Of a DNA stretch of 64,000 nt, positions 25,527 through 33,623 are shown one piece after another. The stretch is from Shimia_B sp039815465 (GTDB taxonomy: Bacteria; Pseudomonadota; Alphaproteobacteria; Rhodobacterales; Rhodobacteraceae), in contig JBCBZG010000013.1 in assembly GCA_039815465.1 (NCBI GenBank), forward strand, positions 1-64,000, read 5' to 3'. Position 1 is the first letter of the stretch, and the number at the start of each line of letters is the position of its first letter. A program made the translations under genes and the position numbers. The notes below the pieces were generated by a model. The model saw only the letters and a list, made by a program, of their open reading frames with translations, did not search any database and was not told where the DNA came from.

Positions 25527-26176
25527 CTGTCACCACGAAAGGCGGCTGCAAGCGGCTCCAGATCGTCGCGGGCGACGGCGTAGAGGATGCAATCGCCGGG
25601 GCCAACGGCCATGTCAGCGTCCGCCAGGCGCTCCTCCTCCCCCGAGATCACCGCGACGGGGCGGGCGGAGTGCGGGACGTCGATGGCGCCGATTGTGGTC
25701 TTGCCGATCCGCTCCGGCAGCGTCACGCGCTTGAGCGCGAGCGCCCCTTGCAGCGCCGTTTCGGTCTCAAGCGATGTCTTTTCCTCCAACCCGGCGCAAA
25801 TGCTTTCGGCGACGGTGGCGTGCGGGTTGATCACATCGTGCAGGTCGAGCTCGTGACACACATCCATCAGTTCGGAGGCGGTGATTTGCGGGATCACCCG
25901 GCCAAAGCCCACAGACCGCGCAACAAGCGAGGCCAAAATGTTGTCGTCAGAGGCGTTGGTAACGGCCACAAAGACGTCCTCGTCGTTTCGAAACGCGTCG
26001 CGCAGCGTTGTGGGCATCGTTCCGTCGCCTTCGATCATTCCGCAATCGAGCCGTTCTGACAGCCGATCAAGCCGAGCGCGGTCTTTGTCGATCAGGATAA
26101 CCTCATGATTGTCCTCGATGAGGTGCTCCGCGATTGCGGCGCCAAACCGTGAGGCGCCTAGAATGGTGACACGCAT
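25523..26176 (-). CDS. trkA: Trk/Ktr potassium uptake regulatory subunit (TrkA, single RCK unit)
   Basis: A 217-residue cytoplasmic NAD-binding protein: Rossmann-type TrkA-N domain (MRVTILGASRFGAAIAEHLI, then VILIDKDRARLDRL, VFVAVTNASDDNILASLVAR) and TrkA-C ligand domain (about 140-215). At half the size of E. coli TrkA (458) it has one RCK unit, like KtrA/CeoB types that form octameric rings on the membrane subunit. It starts 3 nt after the trkH stop and is the third gene of the mscS-trkH-trkA operon. Confidence 0.9.
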   Translation of the reverse strand: MRVTILGASRFGAAIAEHLIEDNHEVILIDKDRARLDRLSERLDCGMIEGDGTMPTTLRDAFRNDEDVFVAVTNASDDNILASLVARSVGFGRVIPQITASELMDVCHELDLHDVINPHATVAESICAGLEEKTSLETETALQGALALKRVTLPERIGKTTIGAIDVPHSARPVAVISGEEERLADADMAVGPGDCILYAVARDDLEPLAAAFRGDS

Positions 26177-26179
26177 GGA

Positions 26180-27634
26180 TCAGGGTCCTTTTAGCCAAGT
26201 GCGGGGGGTCAGCAGAACGAGGACGGCGATAAATTCGAGCCGTCCCAGCCACATCGCGAAGGTAAGCGAGAGTTTTAGGTCAAGCGGCAGATCGGCGCCT
26301 ACGATGCCCGTCGACAGCCCCACCGTGGACAGCGCTGAGAGGCTGTCAAACAAGCTCTCCGCCAGCGGGTAGCCGTGCCAGGCGAATTGTGTGACCAACA
26401 GAACCGCCGCCGCGGTGTAGAGCATGACAAGCGCGAGCCCGCCAATAATCACCGCATCATCGACCCGCTCGCTATCTTGGCGCAAGGGCGCGAGCGCGCT
26501 TTTGGGCAGCGACGGGGCGCGCAGGGTGTGGCGAGCAGCCCGGAGGAACAGCCCTAGCCGTGCGAGCTTGATGCCACCCCCGGTGGAGCCGCTATCAGCG
26601 CCCAGCACCATCGCCACAAGAAACAAGATGAATACAGGGCCGGCGATAGGCATCACGCCCACGGAATAGCCAGCCGTCGTGGTGGCCGAGACCATGTCGA
26701 GGAACACGCCATAGGGGTCGCCCCGTTCGGTTGTATGAGCCAGCGCCACAGCGGCCAGGGCCAGCGCCAAAACGGTTAGTCCCACACGGCGAGCCGACCC
26801 TGTGCGCCAGGCTGCGCGCCACTTTCCTTGCAGGATCAAGACAAAGCTCACGAGTGACAGCGCGCCCAAAAGGCAGGTCAGCATCACCACCGATTGTCCC
26901 CAGACAGTATAGGACGCTAGGGAGTCCGAGCGTGGCGCGAACCCCCCGGTGGAGATACCGGACAAGGTAAGCACGAGCGCTTCGCGCCAATCGGGGATCA
27001 CAAGGGCCGTCGCCGCGGTCATGATCACGGTGAGCCCCAGATAGACCCCCAAGAGTTGGCGCGCCTTGGTCCGGGTGGAAGCGATGCGATCCCCTTCCGA
27101 AAAGCCCGCCTGGCCCAGCCGCTGCGTGGGCACGCCCGCGGGCAAAAGCAGCGCGAGCACCGCCGTTGCCATGACGAGCCCGCCGATCCACTGAAGCCAC
27201 GCACGCAGCACGTGGAGCACGAATGGCCAGTCATCGGGGGCTGCGGCGACGCTGAGACCGGTGGTGGTCAGCCCGCTCATCGCCTCAAACAGCGCGTCGG
27301 CAAGCGGCATTCCTGCAATAACAAAAGTCGGCACGGCGCCCATTGCGCCGAGCAGGAACACCAGCGCGACGCTCACCATAGCCTCCACGCGGCGCAAATC
27401 CTGGGGTAGGGGACGCGACTGCACCGCAGCATAAACGCCCAAAGCAATCAGCGCAGGCGCGCATAGCGCGGCTGTGATCGACCAATCTCTGGACACCGCC
27501 GCCCAAGCGGCGGGCGGCAGGTAGAGAAGGGCAAAGATAGGTGCGTGTTTGGCGAGCGTGAGCGCCACAACAGACGGGCGCGCGCGCACGCGCAGCGTAT
27601 CGGCGCCATCGGAAAACGGCCTGGGCCTGCTCAC
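26180..27634 (-). CDS. trkH: Trk-family potassium channel/transporter (TrkH)
   Basis: A 484-residue membrane protein with the four-fold M1-P-M2 architecture. Four selectivity-filter loops are visible: MSGLTTTGLSV, LSGISTGGFAP, VSATTTAGYSVG and LSALSTVGLSTG. It conducts potassium under control of the adjacent TrkA subunit. The start is GTG at 27634, overlapping the TGA of mscS (GTGA), so translation is coupled. Placed in an operon behind an EcfG-type promoter, it points to osmotic or pH stress control. Confidence 0.92.
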   Translation of the reverse strand: MSRPRPFSDGADTLRVRARPSVVALTLAKHAPIFALLYLPPAAWAAVSRDWSITAALCAPALIALGVYAAVQSRPLPQDLRRVEAMVSVALVFLLGAMGAVPTFVIAGMPLADALFEAMSGLTTTGLSVAAAPDDWPFVLHVLRAWLQWIGGLVMATAVLALLLPAGVPTQRLGQAGFSEGDRIASTRTKARQLLGVYLGLTVIMTAATALVIPDWREALVLTLSGISTGGFAPRSDSLASYTVWGQSVVMLTCLLGALSLVSFVLILQGKWRAAWRTGSARRVGLTVLALALAAVALAHTTERGDPYGVFLDMVSATTTAGYSVGVMPIAGPVFILFLVAMVLGADSGSTGGGIKLARLGLFLRAARHTLRAPSLPKSALAPLRQDSERVDDAVIIGGLALVMLYTAAAVLLVTQFAWHGYPLAESLFDSLSALSTVGLSTGIVGADLPLDLKLSLTFAMWLGRLEFIAVLVLLTPRTWLKGP

Positions 27635-28533
27635 GCGGCGCTGCTTTCGGCGGGGACGGGCTTAACCTCGATCGGGTCGTTGACGGTGAGCGTACGGTAG
27701 GGAAACGGGATCTCGATCCCTGCGTCGTCCAGCGCGCGCTTGACGGCGGCCACGACCTGATCGCGGCTGGCGCGGATATCGACGGGGCGCGATCCGGTCC
27801 ACCAGGTGATCTCAAAGTCGATGGAAGACGCGCCAAACGCATGGGCAAAGACCTGGATGTCGCGCACATCGTCGCGGACGGAATCGACATCGCGTACGGC
27901 CTTTGCGATGACCTCCCGCGCGGCGTCGACGTCTTCGCCGTAAGCCACGCCGCAGATGATCCGCGCCCGGCGAAACTCGCGGTTGGTGCGCACGCGCACC
28001 GGCGCGTGGATCAGTTGCGCATTGGGCATGACGACGAGCTGGCCGTCGGTCTGCCTGATATGCGTGTCCCGGATGGTGATTTGCTCCACCTGCCCCTCGA
28101 CATCTTCGCAATCGATGTGATCGCCGATCTCGAAGGGCTCGCGCAGCAGGATCAAAATGCCCGCGAGAAAGTTTTCGAACGTGTCCTTAAACGCCAGCCC
28201 TACTGCTACGGACCCAAGGCCCAAGGTCGCCAGAGCATTCGATGGGGTCACGCTGGGAAAGAGGATGGTGATGGCCATCAGCCCCGCTAGAAGCCAGCCC
28301 AACACACTGATCAGGAGCAGGCAGACATCCATCAGATTGCGCCGCATCTTAACCCGGCGCGCAAGCGTCGTGATCACCCGGCGCACGACCCAAAGCACGA
28401 GCGCTGCCACCAGAAGCGCGGCGAGTGCGATGGCCAAGCGCGGCAGCGCGGCCAGGGCCGCCTCGGCCCAGGTGGCGATGATATCCATCCAGATGTCGGT
28501 GGCCGGTTCAAGAACGGGAGCGTCTGTGTCCAT
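27631..28533 (-). CDS. Small-conductance mechanosensitive channel (MscS family)
   Basis: A 300-residue protein with N-terminal helices (about 20-45, 65-90), the MscS pore helix region SNALATLGLGSVAVGLAFKD and TFENFLAGILILLREPFEIG, the beta domain (DHIDCEDVEGQVEQITIRDT) and the alpha-beta vestibule. It releases solutes on hypo-osmotic shock. The start chosen is the ATG at 28533: a TTG three codons earlier would lie inside the -10 box of the promoter at 28542-28566. That places the start about 8 nt after the -10 box, so the mRNA may be leaderless. Confidence 0.9.
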   Translation of the reverse strand: MDTDAPVLEPATDIWMDIIATWAEAALAALPRLAIALAALLVAALVLWVVRRVITTLARRVKMRRNLMDVCLLLISVLGWLLAGLMAITILFPSVTPSNALATLGLGSVAVGLAFKDTFENFLAGILILLREPFEIGDHIDCEDVEGQVEQITIRDTHIRQTDGQLVVMPNAQLIHAPVRVRTNREFRRARIICGVAYGEDVDAAREVIAKAVRDVDSVRDDVRDIQVFAHAFGASSIDFEITWWTGSRPVDIRASRDQVVAAVKRALDDAGIEIPFPYRTLTVNDPIEVKPVPAESSAA

Positions 28534-28541
28534 GTCTGGCA

Positions 28542-28566
28542 AACGCCAATCCGCGGAATTGGTTCC
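28542..28566 (-). promoter_or_regulatory. EcfG-type promoter for mscS-trkH-trkA
   Basis: On the minus strand GGAAC (28566-28562), 16 nt, CGTT (28545-28542): an exact consensus match. The mscS ATG begins 8 nt after CGTT, so no ribosome-binding site fits in the transcript. Confidence 0.78.
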
Positions 28567-28921
28567 TATGTCTTTACATGTTTGCCGCGCAAACAGGCAC
28601 AGGTTTACTGTATGTTCCGCTGCGCACTATTGACCACTTGGTTTGAGCAAAGGCCACCATATAGTGAAGGCAACCAGAGCGTAAGGTAGGCTGGCCGTTC
28701 GCGCGTCAGCGCTCGATCTAAAATGTTCCCGAAAACGGCAATTGCTATGTCGTGGATTAAAGCACTTTTTGGCGCACCGGCTTATCTGGTGACCGCGAAA
28801 CTATAGGACGCGCTTGTGCAACAGGACTTTGACCCAACGCCGCAGCCCCGGTTGCAGCGCAACACGGGTGACGAAAATGACCGCCTGCTCCCCCCTTTGA
28901 GCCGAGTAAAGATCGCTGTAC
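28567..28921. other. 355-bp gap upstream of the bacteriophytochrome
   Basis: No gene, RNA or repeat recognised. Long minus-strand frames here are continuous with antisense to the phytochrome and look like shadows. The promoter of the phytochrome gene must lie here but no EcfG-type match was seen on the plus strand. Confidence 0.5.
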
Positions 28922-31510
28922 ATGCGCGTCACACGGTGGGGCAGGCCTGTGTGTGACACGACCTCTGATCTTGGGAAAAGCGTCGACCTGACATCGTGCG
29001 ACCGCGAGCCCATTCACGCGCTGGGCCACGTCCAACACTACGGCTGCCTGATCGCGATGTCGTCGGACTGGATCGTCACCCACGCATCCGAGAACTGTGA
29101 CATGGTGTTGGAACGGGCTGCGTCCGACCTCGTGGGCAAGCGCATCAGCGATCTCTTACCGCCTGAGACGATCCACCACCTGCGCTCACGCTTGCAGGTC
29201 TTATCGCAGCAGCAGGGCCCGGCGCGTGTCTTTGCCTATCCAGTGTTTGGGGATGCGGACCTCTTTGACATCTCCATGCACATCTCCGCGCGCCACATCC
29301 TGTTTGAGTTCGAGCCGCGCAGCAGCAAGCCGCGCCAGTTAGAAGACGCAAGCACCGTCCAGGCCTTGCTGTCGCGGGTGCAAAAGCGTGACGACATCCA
29401 GGCCATGGCGCAGGAGGCTGCGCGCGGGCTGAAACTCCTGTCCGGCTTTGACCGCGTGATGGTCTACCGGTTCGAGGAAGACGCCTCCGGCACGGTCATT
29501 GCTGAGGTCCATGAGCCGGGGATGGAGCCATTTTTGGGCCTGCGCTACCCGGCGAGCGACATTCCCCAACAAGCGCGCGAGCTTTATACCCGTAGCGTGT
29601 TACGGATCATCGCGGATGTCGATGGGCCGACCCACGCCATCATCCCACCCTTTGACCCCGAGGGCGCGCCGCTCGATTTGAGCCTGGCCGTCACCCGCGC
29701 GGTGTCGCCGATCCACCTGGAATATCTGCGCAACATGGGTGTGGCGGCGTCGCTGTCCGTGTCAATCCTGCGCAACGGAAAGCTCTGGGGGCTCTTTGCC
29801 TGCCACCATCGTTCCCCGCGCCACATCGACTATGAAAAGCGCACCACGGTGGAGCTCTTTGCCCAGCTGTTCAACTATGAGCTCGCCCAAGCCGAAATGA
29901 ACACGGAGATGGAGGACGTCGCCCGCGCGCGCATGCTCCATGATCGGGTGATGGCCCAGCTGTCCGACGGGCGGACCCTTTTTGAGGTGTTTGATACCTT
30001 CGTCGATGAGATCGCAGAGGTGATCGCATTCGACGGAGCCGCGATTTGTTCGGACGGTCAGTTCAAAGCCCGTGGGTCTGCCCCCACCGCCGAGGAGTTC
30101 TTGGGCCTGGCACGGTTTCTCAATACCTCCCCGCCGGGGCAGGTCTATGCCACCGACAACCTGGTCGCGCGTCATCCCAGCGCAGAAGGTTACGCGGAAC
30201 GCGTTGCGGGGCTGCTTGCGCTGCCCATCTCTCGCACGCCGCGGGACTATCTGGTCTTGTTCCGGCGCGAGATTGCGCGGTCGGTCACTTGGGCGGGTGA
30301 CCCCGAAAAACCCGCTGAACTGGGCCCCAACGGCATCCGTTTGACGCCGCGCAAAAGCTTTGAAGCCTGGCAGGAGGTGGTGCGCGACCGATCGGCCCCC
30401 TGGAAGGCCAGCGAAAGGCGCGCGGCGGACGCGCTGCGTGTGACGCTGCTTGAGGTCGTGCTAAAGCTCGCCGACGAAAGCAATGCCGCGCGCAAGCAGG
30501 CCCAAGATCAGCAGGAGTTGCTGATTGCCGAATTGAACCACCGCGTCCGCAACATCCTGAACCTGATCCGGGGCCTTGTGGCCCAAGGCCAAGACGATGC
30601 CGCAACGGTAGAGGCGTATCGCGCCGTGCTCGACGCCCGCGTGCATTCCCTGGCGCGGGCCCATGATCAGCTGACGGAAGCGGAATGGGACTGGGCACCG
30701 CTGTCGACTATGGTCGAGACGGAGGTTCAGGCCTACCTGACCGCCAAAGCCGACCGGGTGCAGATCACGGGCGACGGCCTTGAGTTGACGCCAAATGCGT
30801 TCACGACGATGGCTTTGGTGATCCATGAACTGGTGACGAATTCTGCGAAATACGGCGCGCTCAGCGATGCACGGGGCGCGGTGTCGCTCAACGTTGATCT
30901 TCGTCCAGATGGCACGGCACGGCTCACGTGGCGCGAGGTCGATGGGCCCGCCGTCAAGCCGCCCAAGCGCAAGGGCTTTGGCACCACGATCATCGAGCAT
31001 TCCGTTCCCTATGAGCTGAAAGGTACGGCCGAAATCCGGTACCGCGTGACTGGGGTGGAGGCTGAGTTCATGCTTCCAGCCACCCATGTCCGGCCTGCGG
31101 TCAAGGTCGATGAAAAAGCGGCCGCTGCGCCCGCGCCGGGCGGTGAGGATGTCCAGCTGGGTGGCACCGCGCTCATCGTCGAAGACAACATGATCATCGC
31201 CCTTGATGGATCGGATATGTTGACGGAACTGGGGGCCAGTCACGTGCACACGGTCAGCACGGTCGCGGATGCCATGCAGGTGCTAAACCAGGACGCCCCA
31301 AGTTTCGCGCTGATTGATGTGAACCTGGGCGACGAGGTATCGTTCCCGGTGGTGGAGCGGTGCATAGGCCTCAAGGTTCCGCTCGTGCTGGCTACGGGCT
31401 ATGGCGCGAGCGAGGATCTGACGCGCCGGTTCCCAGACGTCACGATCTTGCGAAAACCCTACACGATTGAGCATCTCAAGAGCGCTCTGGCCGCTTCCCT
31501 AAGCGCCTGA
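28922..31510 (+). CDS. Bacteriophytochrome HWE histidine kinase with C-terminal receiver
   Basis: An 862-residue red/far-red photoreceptor kinase. PAS domain with the biliverdin-linking Cys26 in LTSCDREPIHALGHVQHYG; GAF with the YPASDIPQQAR motif and CHHRSPRHIDYE; PHY with the tongue motif PRKSF; an HWE-type kinase whose phospho-His (about 540) is in AELNHRVRNILNLIRGL, with LVIHELVTNSAKYGAL in the ATPase domain; and a receiver domain with Asp (about 799) in ALIDVNLGD. No heme oxygenase gene is in the window. It lies 11 kb from the PhyR-EcfG core, a pathway HWE kinases commonly feed. Confidence 0.93.
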   Translation: MRVTRWGRPVCDTTSDLGKSVDLTSCDREPIHALGHVQHYGCLIAMSSDWIVTHASENCDMVLERAASDLVGKRISDLLPPETIHHLRSRLQVLSQQQGPARVFAYPVFGDADLFDISMHISARHILFEFEPRSSKPRQLEDASTVQALLSRVQKRDDIQAMAQEAARGLKLLSGFDRVMVYRFEEDASGTVIAEVHEPGMEPFLGLRYPASDIPQQARELYTRSVLRIIADVDGPTHAIIPPFDPEGAPLDLSLAVTRAVSPIHLEYLRNMGVAASLSVSILRNGKLWGLFACHHRSPRHIDYEKRTTVELFAQLFNYELAQAEMNTEMEDVARARMLHDRVMAQLSDGRTLFEVFDTFVDEIAEVIAFDGAAICSDGQFKARGSAPTAEEFLGLARFLNTSPPGQVYATDNLVARHPSAEGYAERVAGLLALPISRTPRDYLVLFRREIARSVTWAGDPEKPAELGPNGIRLTPRKSFEAWQEVVRDRSAPWKASERRAADALRVTLLEVVLKLADESNAARKQAQDQQELLIAELNHRVRNILNLIRGLVAQGQDDAATVEAYRAVLDARVHSLARAHDQLTEAEWDWAPLSTMVETEVQAYLTAKADRVQITGDGLELTPNAFTTMALVIHELVTNSAKYGALSDARGAVSLNVDLRPDGTARLTWREVDGPAVKPPKRKGFGTTIIEHSVPYELKGTAEIRYRVTGVEAEFMLPATHVRPAVKVDEKAAAAPAPGGEDVQLGGTALIVEDNMIIALDGSDMLTELGASHVHTVSTVADAMQVLNQDAPSFALIDVNLGDEVSFPVVERCIGLKVPLVLATGYGASEDLTRRFPDVTILRKPYTIEHLKSALAASLSA

Positions 31511-31529
31511 CCCCCTCGCCAGTCTAGCA

Positions 31530-31571
31530 AGACCTCGCACAGCGGCTCCTCACGGAACCGCTGCGGGGTCT
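31530..31571 (+). terminator. Hairpin after the bacteriophytochrome gene
   Basis: AGACCTCGCACAGCGG pairs with CCGCTGCGGGGTCT across a 12-nt loop. There is little T-run after it (TATGGGTT). It overlaps a possible EcfG-type promoter, so one of the two readings may be accidental. Confidence 0.6.
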
Positions 31572-31579
31572 TATGGGTT
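31554..31579 (+). promoter_or_regulatory. Possible EcfG-type promoter for DUF4112 (17-nt spacer)
   Basis: GGAAC at 31554-31558, 17 nt, GGTT at 31576-31579. The spacer is one longer and the -10 differs at its first base. It lies within the arm and loop of the hairpin at 31530-31571, which lowers confidence. Confidence 0.5.
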
Positions 31580-31647
31580 CCTGGTCTTAGGAGGCCACGC
31601 ACGACGCGCGCAGTGGTCAGGAGAAAAGCTCTGCAGGAGGACCCCAA

Positions 31648-32070
31648 ATGGCGTCGACGTCAACGCAAAGTCTTAACGCATCTGATGTGGCATCTGGTGC
31701 GAACGCGCCGGCAGAGGATGATCGGCGTCTGGCGCGCCTTGATCGGTTGTCAAAGACACTCGACAGCTCCTTTCGCCTGCCCATCCTCAATATTCCGGTC
31801 GGCTGGGACGCGATCCTCGGGCTCATTCCCGGTGTCGGTGCGCTTGTGACGCTGGGGCCTGGCGTCTTGATGGTGTCGGAGGTCGCGCGCCGGGGCGGGC
31901 GCCGCCGAGTTATGGCGCGCATGGTTGGCAACACCGCCGTTGATATGGCGATCGGTAGCGTGCCAGTGCTTGGCGACGTGGTGGACGTGTTTTTCAAGTC
32001 TCACCGCCGCAACGTCGCCCTGCTCAAGACTGAGGCGGACCGACTAAGCCGGGAAGAGGAACGGAACTAA
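31648..32070 (+). CDS. DUF4112 family protein
   Basis: A 140-residue protein of PF13430: LARLDRLSKTLDSSFRLPIL, then IPVGWDAILGLIPGVGALVT with hydrophobic segment, GRRRVMARMVGNTAVDMAIG and SVPVLGDVVDVFFKSHRRNV. Two hydrophobic segments (about 52-75 and 95-115) suggest membrane association. Function unknown. GCAGGAGG precedes the ATG by 8 nt. The next promoter overlaps its stop codon. Confidence 0.88.
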   Translation: MASTSTQSLNASDVASGANAPAEDDRRLARLDRLSKTLDSSFRLPILNIPVGWDAILGLIPGVGALVTLGPGVLMVSEVARRGGRRRVMARMVGNTAVDMAIGSVPVLGDVVDVFFKSHRRNVALLKTEADRLSREEERN

Positions 32071-32087
32071 GTGCGGCTTGAGCCGTT
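32063..32087 (+). promoter_or_regulatory. EcfG-type promoter for the Pmp3/YqaE gene
   Basis: GGAAC at 32063-32067, 16 nt, CGTT at 32084-32087: exact consensus. The -35 element overlaps the stop codon of DUF4112 (GGAACTAA). Confidence 0.8.
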
Positions 32088-32135
32088 GCTACCGTACCGA
32101 CACGCACCACTGTTCCACTAGGAAAGGACTTCCCC

Positions 32136-32312
32136 ATGGACCTTCTTCGCATCATCGCGGCCATCCTCCTGCCCCCGCTCGGCGTCTTTTTGCAGGTCGG
32201 GATCGGCAAACAGTTTTGGATCAACATCCTGCTTACGCTGCTCGGCTACATCCCCGGTATCGTCCACGCCGTGTGGGTGATCGCCCGCACGGGCCGCCAC
32301 GCGCCGAGCTAA
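32136..32312 (+). CDS. Pmp3/YqaE-family small membrane protein
   Basis: A 58-residue proteolipid with two transmembrane helices: MDLLRIIAAILLPPLGVFLQ and INILLTLLGYIPGIVHAVWV. The PPLGVF and GYIPGIVHA motifs are diagnostic of PF01679. Members are induced by salt, cold and general stress and affect membrane potential in yeast (Pmp3). TAGGAAAGGACTTCCCC precedes the ATG. It is shorter than a usual 60-residue cut-off, so it is easily missed. Confidence 0.93.
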   Translation: MDLLRIIAAILLPPLGVFLQVGIGKQFWINILLTLLGYIPGIVHAVWVIARTGRHAPS

Positions 32313-32499
32313 CTGCGCCTGACCGCGGGTTGCCCTATGCGATCCGCGGTCCGCTCCCAAATCCCGGCCGAGTGGGCGGGAGTATACTTTGGGCTCCACC
32401 GGCAGCCCCATCCGGGCACGGCGACGCCTTAAGATTGTCCGTACTGAGAACGTAGCCGTCAGCCGCGCTTGGTAGATTACCCCCCACATTCAAAACCAA

Positions 32500-32524
32500 G
32501 GAACCGGCGGGGCAGCGGCGCGTT
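32500..32524 (+). promoter_or_regulatory. EcfG-type promoter for the AI-2E transporter gene
   Basis: GGAAC at 32500-32504, 16 nt, CGTT at 32521-32524: exact consensus. The first ATG follows after 8 nt, the same spacing as at mscS, predicting a leaderless message. Confidence 0.8.
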
Positions 32525-32532
32525 GAGCCCGC

Positions 32533-33576
32533 ATGACCGATATTGCTCTGATGCGCTATCACGCGCTCGCCCTGGGCCTAATCGCAGCTGTCCTCGTGGG
32601 AGCGGCGCTCGATCTCGCGCAGGGGTTCTTTGCGCCAGTCTTGGTGGCCATCGTCTTGGGGGTGGTCATCGCCCCCTCACTGGATCGCCTCGTGGCTTTT
32701 GGCGTGCCGTGCGGGCTTGCCGCTTTGGCGAGCCTGTGGGTGCTGATCGCGAGCGCGGGGCTGCTTTTCCTGGCGCTTGAGCCCACGCTGTCGCGGGCCA
32801 TTGCCCAGGCGCCCACGCTCTGGGCGGAGATGGAGGATGTGTTTCGCCTGATCCGCGATGCCGTGCGCGGGGTGCAGGACCTCCAAGACAGCGTAGCAGA
32901 TGCGCTCAGCGAGGATCCCGAGCCATCCACGACCGAGGGTCAGGTGACGATCCCCAGCTTGATGGATGCGCTGTCTTACGGCCCATCGCTACTGGGCGGG
33001 TTCATGGTGTTTTTGGGCACCCTGTTTTTCTTTCTCACCGGGCGTGATGAGATCTACCATCAGCTTGGCCGGCGCTATGCGCGCGTGTCGCACGCCGCGC
33101 TCTATGAAGCCGAGCGCAAGGTGTCGCGCTACTTTCTGACCATCACCTTCATCAACCTTGGCTTCGGCCTCGCTGTGGCCGCGACCATGTTCGCGCTGGG
33201 CGTCCCTGAGCCGGTGCTGTGGGGCGTTGGCACGTTTCTGCTGAATTTCCTGCTGTATCTGGGCCCCGCAATGGTGGCCGTGGGTCTGCTTGTGACGGGC
33301 ATCGTGACCTTTGACGGGGTGATGAGCGTTGCCCCAGCCATGTTTTTCGTGGGCTACAACATCATCGAATCGCAGTTCGTGACGCCAACCCTAGTGGGTC
33401 GCCACACCAAGGTGCAGCCGCTGTTCATCTTTGTGTCTTTGGTGTTCTGGCTTTGGCTCTGGGGGCCGATTGGCGGGCTCGTCGCCATCCCGCTGCTGGT
33501 GTGGGTGCTTTTTATGACCGAGAGCACGAGCGCTCAGCCGAGCGAGGCCGCACCCATACACACCGCTGCGGAGTAG
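32533..33576 (+). CDS. AI-2E family transporter (PerM/TqsA superfamily)
   Basis: A 347-residue membrane protein with about eight hydrophobic segments and PF01594 features: LAQGFFAPVLVAIVLGVVIA near the N-terminus, an amphipathic central region (about 95-140), YFLTITFINLGFGLAVAATM, and EPVLWGVGTFLLNFLLYLGP with VGYNIIESQFVTPTLVGRHT. Substrates range from signalling molecules to sodium/protons; this one cannot be assigned. If transcription starts as predicted, translation begins at the 5' end; an in-frame ATG six codons later is an alternative start. Confidence 0.9.
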   Translation: MTDIALMRYHALALGLIAAVLVGAALDLAQGFFAPVLVAIVLGVVIAPSLDRLVAFGVPCGLAALASLWVLIASAGLLFLALEPTLSRAIAQAPTLWAEMEDVFRLIRDAVRGVQDLQDSVADALSEDPEPSTTEGQVTIPSLMDALSYGPSLLGGFMVFLGTLFFFLTGRDEIYHQLGRRYARVSHAALYEAERKVSRYFLTITFINLGFGLAVAATMFALGVPEPVLWGVGTFLLNFLLYLGPAMVAVGLLVTGIVTFDGVMSVAPAMFFVGYNIIESQFVTPTLVGRHTKVQPLFIFVSLVFWLWLWGPIGGLVAIPLLVWVLFMTESTSAQPSEAAPIHTAAE

Positions 33577-33580
33577 GGAT

Positions 33581-33613
33581 ATCCGGCGCGACGCATCACC
33601 GTCGCAACCGGAT
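33581..33613. terminator. Hairpin between convergent AI-2E and YihY genes
   Basis: ATCCGGCGCGACG, loop CATCAC, CGTCGCAACCGGAT forms a 13-bp imperfect stem 4 bp after the AI-2E stop. There is no clear T-run on either side, so it may be a bidirectional transcript end protected by structure. Confidence 0.55.
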
Positions 33614-33623
33614 GTGTTTACGG

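Noticed and set aside
28705..28729. Possible EcfG site near a GTTCC at 28725
   Set aside because: The base quartet at the required 16-nt distance is GTCA, which does not fit any -10 variant seen here.
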